A DNA stretch of 64,000 nt from Shimia sp. R10_1 (GTDB lineage Bacteria; Pseudomonadota; Alphaproteobacteria; Rhodobacterales; Rhodobacteraceae): NCBI RefSeq assembly GCF_017744095.1, contig NZ_JAGHQX010000004.1:62001-126000 (forward strand), in the 5' to 3' direction. A model generated the notes under the pieces. It saw only the letters and a list, made by a program, of their open reading frames with translations, made no database searches and was not told the origin of the DNA. Positions within the stretch are counted from its first letter, which is position 1, and every line of letters starts with the position of its first letter. Shown piece after piece: positions 8,042 through 17,651 of the stretch. The position numbers and the translations under genes are program-made.

Positions 8042-9265
8042 ATGTCGGCTCCGAAGAAAGTTGTGCTCGCCTATTCCGGTGGCCTGGATACCTCGATCAT
8101 CCTGAAATGGCTGCAAACCGAATATGGTTGCGAAGTGGTGACCTTTACCGCGGATCTGGGTCAGGGCGAAGAGCTGGAACCCGCGCGCCAAAAGGCCGAG
8201 CTGCTGGGGATCAAACCCGAAAACATCTACATCGAAGATGTGCGCGAAGAGTTCGTGCGCGATTTTGTTTTCCCGATGTTCCGCGCCAATGCGGTCTATG
8301 AAGGGCTTTATCTGCTTGGCACGTCCATCGCCCGCCCCCTGATTTCAAAGCGTCTGATTGAGATTGCTGAGGAAACCGGCGCAGATGCGGTGGCGCACGG
8401 CGCAACCGGCAAAGGCAATGATCAGGTCCGTTTTGAACTGGCGGCCTATGCATTGAACCCGGACATCAAAGTGATTGCGCCTTGGCGCGAATGGGATCTG
8501 TCTTCCCGTACCAAGTTGATCGACTTTGCTGAACAGCACCAAATTCCAATCGCAAAAGACAAACGCGGCGAAGCCCCGTTCTCTGTGGATGCAAACCTTC
8601 TGCACACGTCTTCCGAAGGCAAAGTGCTTGAAGATCCTGCCGTTGCCGCGCCAGACTATGTGTACCAGCGCACGGTGCATCCTGAAGACGCGCCAAACGA
8701 GCCAGAATTCATTGAGATCGGTTTTGAAAAGGGCGATGCCGTCAGCATCAATGGCGAAGCGATGAGCCCTGCGACCATCCTCACCAAATTGAACGAATAT
8801 GGTGGCAAGCACGGCATTGGCCGCTTGGATCTGGTGGAAGGCCGTTTCGTGGGTATGAAATCTCGCGGCATCTATGAGACGCCAGGTGGTACGGTGCTTC
8901 TGGAAGCGCACCGTGGCATCGAGTCAATCACCATGGACCGTGGCGCGATGCACCTCAAAGACGAATTGATGCCAAAATATGCTGAGCTGATCTATAATGG
9001 CTTCTGGTATTCGCCAGAGCGTGAGATGCTGCAGGCGGCGATCGACAAATCTCAAGAGCATGTCACCGGTACAGTTCGTGTGAAGCTCTACAAGGGCAGC
9101 GCAACCACTGTGGGCCGTTGGTCCGATTATTCGCTCTATTCTGAAGAGCACGTGACATTTGAAGATGATGCCGGTGCCTACGATCAGAAAGACGCAGCTG
9201 GCTTCATTCAGTTGCAAGCGTTGCGCCTGAAACTTATCGCAATGCGCAACAAGCGTAACAGCTGA
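8042..9265 (+). CDS. argG: Argininosuccinate synthase
   Basis: It joins citrulline and aspartate using ATP to make argininosuccinate, the penultimate step of arginine synthesis. The 407-residue length is standard. The ATP-binding motif AYSGGLDTS is at residues 10-18, with the further conserved segments [25 protein letters not shown] and YETPGGT. The gene is monocistronic: 216 bases with no feature I can assign precede it, and a strong terminator follows. Confidence 0.97.
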   Translation: MSAPKKVVLAYSGGLDTSIILKWLQTEYGCEVVTFTADLGQGEELEPARQKAELLGIKPENIYIEDVREEFVRDFVFPMFRANAVYEGLYLLGTSIARPLISKRLIEIAEETGADAVAHGATGKGNDQVRFELAAYALNPDIKVIAPWREWDLSSRTKLIDFAEQHQIPIAKDKRGEAPFSVDANLLHTSSEGKVLEDPAVAAPDYVYQRTVHPEDAPNEPEFIEIGFEKGDAVSINGEAMSPATILTKLNEYGGKHGIGRLDLVEGRFVGMKSRGIYETPGGTVLLEAHRGIESITMDRGAMHLKDELMPKYAELIYNGFWYSPEREMLQAAIDKSQEHVTGTVRVKLYKGSATTVGRWSDYSLYSEEHVTFEDDAGAYDQKDAAGFIQLQALRLKLIAMRNKRNS

Positions 9266-9287
9266 TTGTCTTATATTTGAAACGCTG

Positions 9288-9315
9288 AAAACCCGCCCTT
9301 TGGGCGGGTTTTTTG
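9288..9315 (+). terminator. Intrinsic terminator after argG
   Basis: AAACCCGCCC and GGGCGGGTTT form a strong GC-rich stem with the loop TTT between them, followed directly by a T run (GGGTTTTTTG). It is positioned 23 bases after the argG stop codon. Confidence 0.93.
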
Positions 9316-9351
9316 TGCCTGCAAAACACAAAAGTTTCGACGTGTATTCGT

Positions 9352-9534
9352 TCAGTGGTGAGCGACATAAAAATGCGCCGATTCCATTTTGTGTACCGGA
9401 TCCTGTGATTTCTGCGGCTTACAAGTCAGCGGGTAGGTTGTGTTACTGTCGCATCCAGTGATGGGGTAAGTTCCGGTGTGCGAACACGCGGAAACGGCGG
9501 TAGCCAGGCAAGTAACAAGGATCAGTGAGCGCAT
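9352..9534 (-). CDS. Small putative lipoprotein
   Basis: The 60-residue product starts MRSLILVTCLATAVSAC, a lipoprotein signal peptide with a lipobox AVSAC ending at Cys17. The short mature part (SHTGTYPITGCDSNTTYPLT) has two further cysteines and no domain that I recognise. I chose the ATG at 9534 because AAGGAG lies six bases upstream (seen on the minus strand); the longer frame from 9576 has no signal at its N-terminus. It is convergent with argG. Function unknown. Confidence 0.7.
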   Translation of the reverse strand: MRSLILVTCLATAVSACSHTGTYPITGCDSNTTYPLTCKPQKSQDPVHKMESAHFYVAHH

Positions 9535-9782
9535 TGGGGTCTCCTTAAGAAGTGACATATTGGTTTTGCGCGGCACTAACGCTTATCAGCCGGCCAAAAC
9601 ATGTCGGGACGGGCCATCTGTTTGATACTTTCGGCCAGAGCGTTGAAATGCGCTGTACGTCATCGATTATCCCTTTGCTTTTGACTACTTAACGTTGGGG
9701 TAACCAGTGTCACGTAACTCTTGCGACATAGCATTGAGACTGCGATTGAGTGCTAAGATTTAACCGTTTTTTGGGAGGACAC

Positions 9783-10064
9783 ATGCTGGAAGAGATTGCC
9801 GCGCAGATGCGCGAAGGGCTGAAAGACAAAGCGTTTGACAGCACGCTCAAATTTGATTGTGGTGACGCCGGGGTACTGGTGTTGGCAGATGGCACAGCGT
9901 CTGTCGAAGATCGAGAAACTGATTGCACAATCAAAATCTCTGCTGACAATCTGATCAAGCTTTTGGCGGGTGACCTAAAGCCAACAACGGCATTGATGTT
10001 GGGTAAGCTCAAAGTCTCCGGTGATATGGGGGTTGCGATGAAGATGGGTCAACTTCTGGCGTAA
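9783..10064 (+). CDS. SCP2 sterol-transfer-domain protein
   Basis: This 93-residue single-domain protein matches the SCP2 (sterol carrier protein 2) fold: an amphipathic N-terminal helix, a strand pair with alternating charge (DCTIKISADNLIKLLAGDL) and the closing GKLKVSGDMGVAMKMGQLL. Such proteins bind hydrophobic ligands, and bacterial roles are mostly unproven. The start is set by GGGAGGAC immediately before ATG 9783. It appears to be monocistronic. Confidence 0.85.
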   Translation: MLEEIAAQMREGLKDKAFDSTLKFDCGDAGVLVLADGTASVEDRETDCTIKISADNLIKLLAGDLKPTTALMLGKLKVSGDMGVAMKMGQLLA

Positions 10065-10086
10065 GCACTCTTATTGTTTTTTGAGG

Positions 10087-10104
10087 AGGCAGGAGGACCT
10101 GCCT
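10087..10104. repeat. Hairpin after the SCP2 gene
   Basis: AGGCAGG and CCTGCCT form a perfect 7-base-pair stem around AGGA, 23 bases after the SCP2 stop. No T run follows on the plus strand, so its role as a terminator is uncertain. Confidence 0.45.
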
Positions 10105-10237
10105 TCACCCAAAAGCTTTTGTAATTTGTAGGCTTTCATTTTCAGAAGGCGATTTTTGTTCACGCAAAGAACTGGAAAGCTGACAAGCGATCTGTTCCGG
10201 CGTACCTAGTAAACTCCTGAAACATGTTCACACGTCG

Positions 10238-11173
10238 ATGGACGTTTCCTTGCCACAGTTGGCAACTTGCGGTGAAAAATCATTGGGGGCACCACGAGTG
10301 ACGCGCACAAATGACAATGACTTTGCCGCCTCGAGTGATCCAAAGTCTTTGCTTATTCTTGGTGGAACTGGGAAACTCGCCCGCCTGATGCGCGCTACAA
10401 AGCAACAGGATAATTCTTTGTTGCCCGATTGGCTGCCAATTTGGGCGGGACGCAAAGCTGACGATGGCGTTGACTTCACCTTTACAGAGACAACGACCGA
10501 GTTTCCAAGGGCAGATGCCGTCCTGGCGCTTTGGGGCATAATTCCAGGCGGCGGCGATCTTTCGCAGAATGCGCGATTGGCGACGCGCGCTGTAGATGTT
10601 GCAATCTCTTGTGGTGCCGACAAGGTCATCCATTGTTCGAGCAGTGCGGTTTATGGCCCCGGTCAGATGCTCTCTGAAACGTCAAGTCTCCTTCCTTTGA
10701 ACGCTTATGGTGAAGCAAAAGTCGCTATGGAAGAGGTGGCGCTTCAGTCTCTTGGAGCGAATGAAACATCTCCCAGATCATTTATTTTGCGCCTATCGAA
10801 TGTTGTGGGCGCTGATAGCCTGTTTGGTTCGATCGAACGCGGCGGGCAATTGACGCTTGATCGTTTTGCAGATGGAGAGAGCCCAAAGCGCAGCTATGCC
10901 ACACCCAGAATTGTCTGGGCAGCGGTGGAGGCTGTCCTGAGCGGCCAAACGTTGCCAGATGTGCTCAATGTGGCTGCATCTGCACCTGTGGCCATGCACA
11001 GTTTACTTGAGGCAGCCAATCATCCGTTTGAATGGAAAGCCGCGCCGGAAAGCGCAATAGCGGAGGTCTCTTTGGATGTTTCAGAGCTTCAACGGTTGAC
11101 CCCAACAGATCTGCGTGTGACAGCACCGCAAATGATTGAGGAATGGCGCGCAGTGCGCAAGGCTTTGGCATGA
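10238..11173 (+). CDS. NAD(P)-dependent sugar epimerase/dehydratase family protein
   Basis: The 311-residue protein is of the extended short-chain dehydrogenase type. A nucleotide-binding LGGTGKLARL is near residues 41-50, the active-site Ser region is HCSSSAVYGPG, and the catalytic pair is in the NAYGEAK motif. About 35 residues precede the Rossmann motif and look unconserved, so the true start may lie further in. A weak ribosome binding site leaves this open. Its stop overlaps the start of the sugar transferase gene (ATGA), which indicates translational coupling and a joint role in building a nucleotide-sugar-derived surface polysaccharide. The substrate cannot be read from sequence. Confidence 0.75.
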   Translation: MDVSLPQLATCGEKSLGAPRVTRTNDNDFAASSDPKSLLILGGTGKLARLMRATKQQDNSLLPDWLPIWAGRKADDGVDFTFTETTTEFPRADAVLALWGIIPGGGDLSQNARLATRAVDVAISCGADKVIHCSSSAVYGPGQMLSETSSLLPLNAYGEAKVAMEEVALQSLGANETSPRSFILRLSNVVGADSLFGSIERGGQLTLDRFADGESPKRSYATPRIVWAAVEAVLSGQTLPDVLNVAASAPVAMHSLLEAANHPFEWKAAPESAIAEVSLDVSELQRLTPTDLRVTAPQMIEEWRAVRKALA

Positions 11174-11817
11174 CAGGCAGCGGAACGACGTTGGGCCGGC
11201 GGCTCATGGATTTGGTTTGGGTGTTGCTTCTGCTCGTGCTTTTATGGCCTGTGATGCTCCTCATTGGATTGTTAATCCTGATCCAAGACGGGCGACCTGT
11301 GTTTTATGTGTCTGAACGCATGAAAACGCCTGAGCAAGGTTTTCAGCTTCTCAAATTCCGCACAATGACCAACGTTGATGCAGACAGCGGCGTATCTGGT
11401 GGGGACAAAGCCCATCGGATTACACAAATTGGTGCATTTCTGCGCAAATACCGGTTGGATGAGCTACCACAGCTCCTCAACATTTTGCGTGGTGACATTA
11501 GCTTTGTAGGTCCGCGACCGCCTTTACGTCGGTATGTTGAGAGGTTTCCGGACCTTTATACAGAAGTGCTGAAGGACCGACCAGGCGTGACCGGATTGGC
11601 CACTCTGATCTATCATCGCACCGAAGAGCGCTTGCTGGCGCAGTGTGAGACCGCTGAGGAGACGGAGGCAGTTTACGAGCGCCGCTGCGTGCCGCGCAAG
11701 GCGCGACTCGATGTGCTTTATGCAAAGAAACGGACGTTGTGCAGCGATCAGAGACTGACGGTGGCAACAGTGTTTCGTCGGGTTTCGCCTGTTTATAGAA
11801 ACCGCGATCAGGGCTGA
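11170..11817 (+). CDS. Bacterial sugar transferase (initiating glycosyl-1-phosphate transferase type)
   Basis: The 215-residue product has one strong hydrophobic segment (about residues 15-38) and the conserved cytoplasmic catalytic domain of the WcaJ/ExoY/PglC group: KFRTM at 62-66, RKYRLDELPQLLNIL, the SFVGPRPPL signature and RPGVTGL. These enzymes attach the first sugar phosphate to undecaprenyl phosphate in exopolysaccharide or lipopolysaccharide synthesis. The short form with a single membrane segment suits the PglC-like subset. It overlaps the upstream epimerase gene by the sequence ATGA. No flippase, polymerase or further glycosyltransferase is nearby. Confidence 0.87.
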   Translation: MTGSGTTLGRRLMDLVWVLLLLVLLWPVMLLIGLLILIQDGRPVFYVSERMKTPEQGFQLLKFRTMTNVDADSGVSGGDKAHRITQIGAFLRKYRLDELPQLLNILRGDISFVGPRPPLRRYVERFPDLYTEVLKDRPGVTGLATLIYHRTEERLLAQCETAEETEAVYERRCVPRKARLDVLYAKKRTLCSDQRLTVATVFRRVSPVYRNRDQG

Positions 11818-11929
11818 TCGAACGCGCGTCTTTGCTTTCAACAAGCTTCACCTTGGTGTGACAACACGTTTCATGGGATTGAGACTCTTTGCCCGGCACA
11901 GCAGGATCGGGACAGCAAGGAGTTGTCCG

Positions 11930-12592
11930 ATGAAAAAATTGCAAAATCTGAAAACAGCAGCCCTTTCAGCTTTTATTGTTCTGGGAACGCTGGCACACGG
12001 AGATCGCGCCCATGCGATGAATAGCGAAACGCTGATTGTCGCCGGTGGGTGTTTCTGGTGCGTGGAGAGCGATTTTGAAAGCGTTCAGGGCGTTAAAGAA
12101 GCGCGATCAGGCTTTATTGGCGGTTCTACTGCAAATCCAAGCTACAAGCAGGTAACCAAAGGTGGCACCGGACACTACGAAGCGGTGGAAATCACTTTTG
12201 ATCCGGCAAAAGTTTCACGTGAAACGCTTCTGGATTTGTTTTTCCGCTCTGTAGACCCTACGGATGCCGGCGGACAGTTTTGTGATCGGGGCGACAGCTA
12301 TCGCACCGCCATATTTGTTTCCAACACAAGTGAACAAACAAAAGCTGAAGCGGCAAAAGTAAAGGCCCAAGCGCAGTTGGGGCAGACGATCGTGACGCCT
12401 ATTTTGTCCGCTGGACCCTTTTATGAGGCAGAAGCGTACCATCAGGACTACTACAAAGGCAGCAAGATCGTTCTCACCCGTTTTGGTCCCAAAAAGCAGA
12501 GTGAAGCGTACAAACGTTATCGCAAAGCCTGTGGTCGGGATGCACGCGTGAAAGCCCTGTGGGGAGACGCTGCACCATTTGTTGGGCACTAG
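11930..12592 (+). CDS. msrA: Peptide methionine (S)-S-oxide reductase, exported
   Basis: It reduces the S form of methionine sulfoxide in oxidised proteins. The 220-residue protein has the catalytic GGCFWC motif at residues 39-44 (Cys41) and later conserved segments GGTGHYEAVEI, DPTDAGGQFCDRGDSYR and EAYHQDYY. A positively charged start and hydrophobic stretch ending AHA before residue 30 form a signal peptide, so it probably acts in the periplasm, unlike the usual cytoplasmic MsrA. I chose the ATG at 11930 because AAGGAG lies 7 bases before it. A resolving Cys may be the one in KACGRD near the end. Confidence 0.93.
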   Translation: MKKLQNLKTAALSAFIVLGTLAHGDRAHAMNSETLIVAGGCFWCVESDFESVQGVKEARSGFIGGSTANPSYKQVTKGGTGHYEAVEITFDPAKVSRETLLDLFFRSVDPTDAGGQFCDRGDSYRTAIFVSNTSEQTKAEAAKVKAQAQLGQTIVTPILSAGPFYEAEAYHQDYYKGSKIVLTRFGPKKQSEAYKRYRKACGRDARVKALWGDAAPFVGH

Positions 12593-12606
12593 ATGCGTTA
12601 GCGGCG

Positions 12607-12626
12607 GGCGCGCTTAGAAGCGCGCC
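12607..12626. terminator. Tight hairpin between convergent msrA and PfkB kinase genes
   Basis: GGCGCGCTT and AAGCGCGCC are perfectly complementary with only two bases between them, and the repeat includes the stop codon of the minus-strand kinase gene. It could end transcription from both sides, though no T run is present. Confidence 0.4.
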
Positions 12627-13483
12627 TCATCCACTTCTTTGAGATCAGGGATAACATCTGCCGTGCCTTGGCGGGTCACCATCAGCGCCGCTGCGCGCAT
12701 GGCGAGTGCAATGGCCTGCTCCATTGGCAACTTACGGTCCCTGGCTGCCAATACATAGCCAGTAAAGGTGTCGCCCGCGCCAGTGGTATCCACTGGAGTA
12801 ACGGGCATTGAGGGAAAATCGCGTCCAACACCGTTGTGCAGCCAGCGCGCGCCCTTAGCGCCAAGCGTGATGACGACATCGGTAACGCCAAGATCGGCTG
12901 GCGATTGTCCTGTGGCGCTCTCAAGTTGTTTTGCCTCGACTTCATTGAGGATCAAGAAGTCAAGAAAAGGCAGTACAGCGGCCACTGCCTCGGCATCGAA
13001 AGGAGCGGCTGCATAGGCGACATAAAGTCCAAGCTCACGCGCAATTTTAGCAGATTCCGGCTGATTTAGTGTCTCATTCTGGATCAGAAAGGTGTCGCCT
13101 GTACTGGCCTCAGACAGTGCAGCAGAGATGGTTTCATTGGGGATGTTGTGGTTGGCGCCTTGAAACAGAACGATGCTGTTTTCGCCGCCTTCATCGACAT
13201 AGATATGAGCTTGCCCATTTGGGGTGTCGGGCAATTTTGCAATATGGCGCGTGTCGACACCAAATTCCATCATGCGATCAGCAGCCCAAATTCCATCATG
13301 CCCCACTGCGCCCACGTGTATGGTATGGGCACCTGCTCGCGCTGCAGCGACACTCATGTTTGCCCCTTTGCCACCGAGACCACGGGTGAGTTTCGTTGCT
13401 GCAAGGGTTTCCCCCGGACCGGGGAGGTGAGGGACATGATAAAAAAAATCAGCGTTTATTGAGCCGAGGTTGTAAATCGCCAT
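12614..13483 (-). CDS. Ribokinase-like PfkB-family sugar kinase
   Basis: This 289-residue kinase has the two PfkB signatures, GLGGKGANMSVAAARAGA near residues 35-52 and PVDTTGAGDTFTGYVLAA in the C-terminal third, where the Asp of GAGD is the catalytic base. It also has the substrate region NLGSINADFFYHV at the start. It is nearest in style to ribokinase (RbsK), phosphorylating ribose or a related sugar with ATP. No ribose transporter or regulator lies beside it, so the substrate is an inference. Confidence 0.82.
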   Translation of the reverse strand: MAIYNLGSINADFFYHVPHLPGPGETLAATKLTRGLGGKGANMSVAAARAGAHTIHVGAVGHDGIWAADRMMEFGVDTRHIAKLPDTPNGQAHIYVDEGGENSIVLFQGANHNIPNETISAALSEASTGDTFLIQNETLNQPESAKIARELGLYVAYAAAPFDAEAVAAVLPFLDFLILNEVEAKQLESATGQSPADLGVTDVVITLGAKGARWLHNGVGRDFPSMPVTPVDTTGAGDTFTGYVLAARDRKLPMEQAIALAMRAAALMVTRQGTADVIPDLKEVDEARF

Positions 13484-13633
13484 AAGGATACGCCGCCGTT
13501 CTGTTTCCGTGTGGGTTCGACCAAAAAAATGCCTGCTTGTCCATTCGCAATGACATTACCCGAGGTTTTGCGCTTTTCCATAGGGACCGAGGTTTGCTAT
13601 CTGAGGAGAACCAAACCTTAGGGGGTCTGAGCA

Positions 13634-16279
13634 GTGAAGGGCGACAAGCCGAGCGTCACGCCAATGATGGCGCAATATCTGGATATCAAAGCGCAGTATC
13701 AGGATGCGCTCTTGTTTTACCGGATGGGTGATTTTTATGAGATGTTTTTTGACGACGCAGTCGCGGCGGCAGAAGCTCTTGATATTGCGCTGACCAAAAG
13801 AGGCAAACATGAAGGCAACGAGATCCCAATGTGTGGGGTGCCACACCATGCGGCAGAAGGCTATTTTCTGACGCTCATTCGCAAGGGATTTCGTGTCGCT
13901 GTCTGTGAACAGCTTGAAAGCCCGGCAGAGGCCAAAAAGCGCGGCTACAAAGCGGTTGTGAAGCGCGATGTCGTGCGCTTGGTCACACCTGGCACTTTGA
14001 CAGAAGACAGTTTGCTAGATGCGCGGCGGCACAACTTTCTGGCAGCTTACGCTGTTGTGCGTGATGAGGCTGCGTTGGCTTGGGCAGATATCTCCACAGG
14101 AGCGCTGCATGTGATGCCGTTGGCGCCGGTGCGATTGGGGCCGGAACTTGCCCGTCTGGCGCCGAGCGAACTTCTGGTGGCAGAAGGGTCCGAAACTGAC
14201 CTTGGGCCGGTTGTTGACGATATGGGCGTGCCACTGACATCGGTATCACGCGGAAGTTTCGACTCTGTTTCAGCGGAAAAGCGGGTTTCAGCACTGTTTA
14301 AAGCGTCTTCTCTGGAAGCTTTCGGTATGTTTTCTCGCCCCGAAGCTGGGGCGCTTGGAGCGATTGTCGACTATTTGGAGCTGACTCAAAAAGGCAAGCT
14401 TCCATTGTTGCAGCCGCCGGTCCGCGAAGCAACGCAGGGCGTGATGCAAATAGATGCTGCGACACGACGGAATTTGGAGCTGACAGCCAGCCTCTCCGGC
14501 GGTCGCGCTGGATCTCTGCTTGCAACAATAGACCGGACAGTGACTGCCGGTGGTGCGCGTCTTCTGGAGCAGCGTTTGTCGTCGCCATCGATGCGACTGT
14601 CGGCGATACGTGGGCGCTTGGATGCCGTGACATTTATGGCAGAGCAGCGCGCCGAGGCAGGTGATCTGCGTGAAACACTGCGAAAGGTTCCGGACTTGGA
14701 TCGGGCATTGTCGCGTTTGGCTTTGGATCGCGGCGGGCCGCGGGATCTGGCTGCCATTCGAAATGGGTTGGGCCAAGCGCATTTGCTCGCTGAAAAAGAG
14801 TTCGAAAATGAGTTGCCGGACGATTTGGCCACTGCGCAACGGGCGTTGCAAGGTCACGATGAGTTGCTTGACCTTCTTGAGGAGGCGCTGATTGCAGAGC
14901 CTCCGTTGTTGGCGCGCGATGGTGGATTCATTGCGCCGGGCTTTGACGAAGACCTTGATGAGAGCCGTGAGCTGCGTGACCAAGGTCGTGGTGTGATCGC
15001 CGGGATGCAGGCGCAATATTCAGAGCAAACCGGAATTACCGCTCTGAAGATCAAGCATAACAATGTGCTGGGCTATTTCATCGAAACCACGGCCAAGCAC
15101 GCGGATGCGATGATGTCGCCACCGCTTTCTGAAACCTTTATTCATCGACAGACCACCGCCAATCAGGTGCGTTTCACCACGGTAGAGCTGAGTGAAATGG
15201 AAACCAAGATTTTGAATGCTGGAAACCGGGCACTCGAGATCGAAAAACGGCTCTATGACACTTTAAAGTCTGCAATTTTGCAGCGTTCTGCCGAGGTTTC
15301 TGCGACCTCTAGGGCGCTGGCAGAATTCGATCTTTCTGCGGCTTTGGCTGAACTTGCTGCAAATGAGAACTGGACGCGCCCTGAGGTCAATGAAAGCCGT
15401 GACTTCTTCATCGAAGGCGGTCGGCACCCAGTTGTCGAAGCGGCCTTGCGCAAAACGGGCAATCCGTTTGTTGCCAATGATTGTGATCTTTCCGGAGGCG
15501 AGGCCGCAAGCATTTGGCTGCTGACTGGTCCAAACATGGCAGGTAAATCGACCTTTTTGCGCCAGAACGCTTTGATTGCGTTGCTTGCGCAGATGGGAAG
15601 CTTTGTCCCAGCAGACAGTGCGCGCATTGGTTTGGTCAGTCAGCTTTTCAGCCGTGTTGGCGCAAGCGATGATCTCGCACGCGGACGGTCTACATTTATG
15701 GTGGAAATGGTGGAAACCGCGGCCATCCTCAATCAGGCAGATGACCGGGCTTTGGTCATTCTGGATGAGATTGGGCGCGGGACCGCAACTTATGACGGGC
15801 TTTCCATTGCTTGGGCAACGCTGGAGCACTTGCATGATGTGAATAAGTCCCGCGCGCTGTTTGCGACGCACTACCATGAGATGACGCAGTTGGCCGGGAA
15901 AATGGCTGGTGTGGACAACGCAACAGTTGCGGTGCGTGAATGGGAAGGAGAAGTGATTTTCCTCCACGAAGTTACTCAGGGTGCGGCAGATCGGTCTTAT
16001 GGTGTGCAGGTTGCGCAGCTTGCGGGTTTGCCAGCTGCGGTGGTTGCGCGCGCGCGCGTCGTTCTGGATGCCCTGGAGCAAGGGGAAAGGGAAGGACAGG
16101 CCCAAAAAGCTTTGATCGACGACTTGCCTTTGTTTGCTGCAAGCCCGGCACCCATCGCAGCGGAGCCTGTTGGTCCAACACCTCTTCAGGAAAAACTGGC
16201 GGATGTTCACCCAGACAGTTTGAGCCCGCGCGATGCATTGAACTTGATTTACGAGTTGAAGGATCTGGCAGAAGCGTGA
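13634..16279 (+). CDS. mutS: DNA mismatch repair protein MutS
   Basis: It recognises mismatches and small loops in DNA. The 881-residue protein has the mismatch-binding FYE motif at residues 34-36 (in MGDFYEMFF), connector, core and clamp domains, then the ABC-type ATPase with Walker A TGPNMAGKST near 632-641 and Walker B LVILDEIGRGTATYDG, and a C-terminal tail with the dimer helix. The start is a GTG at 13634; an internal in-frame ATG at 13664 would remove the first ten residues. A G-rich run (13621-13625) serves poorly as a ribosome binding site. No mutL is nearby. Confidence 0.96.
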   Translation: MKGDKPSVTPMMAQYLDIKAQYQDALLFYRMGDFYEMFFDDAVAAAEALDIALTKRGKHEGNEIPMCGVPHHAAEGYFLTLIRKGFRVAVCEQLESPAEAKKRGYKAVVKRDVVRLVTPGTLTEDSLLDARRHNFLAAYAVVRDEAALAWADISTGALHVMPLAPVRLGPELARLAPSELLVAEGSETDLGPVVDDMGVPLTSVSRGSFDSVSAEKRVSALFKASSLEAFGMFSRPEAGALGAIVDYLELTQKGKLPLLQPPVREATQGVMQIDAATRRNLELTASLSGGRAGSLLATIDRTVTAGGARLLEQRLSSPSMRLSAIRGRLDAVTFMAEQRAEAGDLRETLRKVPDLDRALSRLALDRGGPRDLAAIRNGLGQAHLLAEKEFENELPDDLATAQRALQGHDELLDLLEEALIAEPPLLARDGGFIAPGFDEDLDESRELRDQGRGVIAGMQAQYSEQTGITALKIKHNNVLGYFIETTAKHADAMMSPPLSETFIHRQTTANQVRFTTVELSEMETKILNAGNRALEIEKRLYDTLKSAILQRSAEVSATSRALAEFDLSAALAELAANENWTRPEVNESRDFFIEGGRHPVVEAALRKTGNPFVANDCDLSGGEAASIWLLTGPNMAGKSTFLRQNALIALLAQMGSFVPADSARIGLVSQLFSRVGASDDLARGRSTFMVEMVETAAILNQADDRALVILDEIGRGTATYDGLSIAWATLEHLHDVNKSRALFATHYHEMTQLAGKMAGVDNATVAVREWEGEVIFLHEVTQGAADRSYGVQVAQLAGLPAAVVARARVVLDALEQGEREGQAQKALIDDLPLFAASPAPIAAEPVGPTPLQEKLADVHPDSLSPRDALNLIYELKDLAEA

Positions 16280-16386
16280 TTGCAGCGCGCGAAAGCTCGG
16301 TTCTTTACCCTAAATCTGGCAATGTTTGCAAAACGCCCTAAATGGTGTATCTGCACCGCTTAAATTCCCAGATGAGTCCCAGAGCC

Positions 16387-17580
16387 ATGAGTACCTCCGC
16401 GCCAATCACGCAGGACGTGATGACCATTCCTCGCAAGCTGCCCGAAGGTGGCAAAATCAATCTGGTTGGATTGACGCGTGATCAGATGCGCGATGTGCTG
16501 ATTGCAAATGGCACGAAGGAAAAGCAGGCCAAGATGCGCGTTGGCCAGATCTGGCAGTGGATCTATCAATGGGGCGTGCGTGACTTTCATGAGATGACCA
16601 ACCTGTCCAAAGCCTATCGCGCTGAATTGGATGAGGTGTTTGAGATCGCCATTCCAGAAGTGATCACCAAACAGGTGTCTGAGGATGGCACACGCAAATA
16701 TCTGGTGCGCATCGCCGGGGGCCATGAGGTTGAGGTGGTCTACATCCCCGAGGACGATCGCGGCACACTTTGTATCTCCTCACAGGTCGGCTGCACGCTG
16801 ACTTGCTCGTTCTGTCACACCGGCACTCAGAAACTGGTGCGCAATCTCACTGCCGCTGAAATCATCGGCCAGCTCATGATGGCACGTGACGATCTGAACG
16901 AATGGCCTGTGCCCGGTGCGCCAAAGGATGAAACGCGTCTTCTGTCCAATATCGTCCTGATGGGCATGGGCGAGCCACTCTATAACTTCGATAATGTGCG
17001 CGATGCGATGAAGATCGCCATGGACCCCGAAGGGATCTCTTTGTCCCGCCGCCGTATCACGTTGTCTACCTCTGGCGTGGTGCCGGAAATTGCGCGCACA
17101 GCCGAAGAAATCGGATGCCTGTTGGCGATCTCTTTCCATGCAACCACCGATGATGTGCGCGATGTTCTGGTGCCGATCAACAAACGCTGGAAAATTGACG
17201 AACTGCTGCAGGCGCTTGCGGACTACCCCAAAGTGTCCAACTCAGAACGCATCACGTTTGAATATGTGATGCTGGATGGCGTGAATGACACCGACGAAGA
17301 CGCCCACCGCCTGATCGACCATATCAAGCGCTACAACATTCCGGCGAAGATCAATCTGATCCCGTTCAACGAATGGCCCGGCGCGCCGTACAAGCGCAGC
17401 TCTAACAACCGCATCCGGGCGTTTGCCAACATCATCTATCAAGCGGGTTATGCGTCTCCGATCCGTAAAACACGCGGAGAAGACATTATGGCGGCGTGTG
17501 GTCAGCTTAAGTCTGCCACCGAGCGCGCGCGCAAGTCGCGTAAGCAGATTGAGGCAGAAGCGGGCGTGGCAAGAGGCTGA
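16387..17580 (+). CDS. rlmN: Dual-specificity RNA methyltransferase RlmN
   Basis: A radical SAM enzyme that makes 2-methyladenosine at 23S rRNA position A2503 and at A37 of some tRNAs. The iron-sulfur cluster motif CTLTCSFC has its cysteines at residues 136, 140 and 143. SAM-contact segments MGMGEPL and [13 protein letters not shown] follow, and the C-terminal resolving Cys is in [10 protein letters not shown] chose the ATG at 16387 ([10 protein letters not shown]) because family members begin this way; upstream in-frame ATGs at 16342 and 16372 add unconserved residues. Confidence 0.95.
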   Translation: MSTSAPITQDVMTIPRKLPEGGKINLVGLTRDQMRDVLIANGTKEKQAKMRVGQIWQWIYQWGVRDFHEMTNLSKAYRAELDEVFEIAIPEVITKQVSEDGTRKYLVRIAGGHEVEVVYIPEDDRGTLCISSQVGCTLTCSFCHTGTQKLVRNLTAAEIIGQLMMARDDLNEWPVPGAPKDETRLLSNIVLMGMGEPLYNFDNVRDAMKIAMDPEGISLSRRRITLSTSGVVPEIARTAEEIGCLLAISFHATTDDVRDVLVPINKRWKIDELLQALADYPKVSNSERITFEYVMLDGVNDTDEDAHRLIDHIKRYNIPAKINLIPFNEWPGAPYKRSSNNRIRAFANIIYQAGYASPIRKTRGEDIMAACGQLKSATERARKSRKQIEAEAGVARG

Positions 17581-17651
17581 TCACGCAACAGCTTGGATCG
17601 ACAAAAGAAATTCGCTAACCTTAGGACGATTTCTATTTGGAGAGGCATCCT

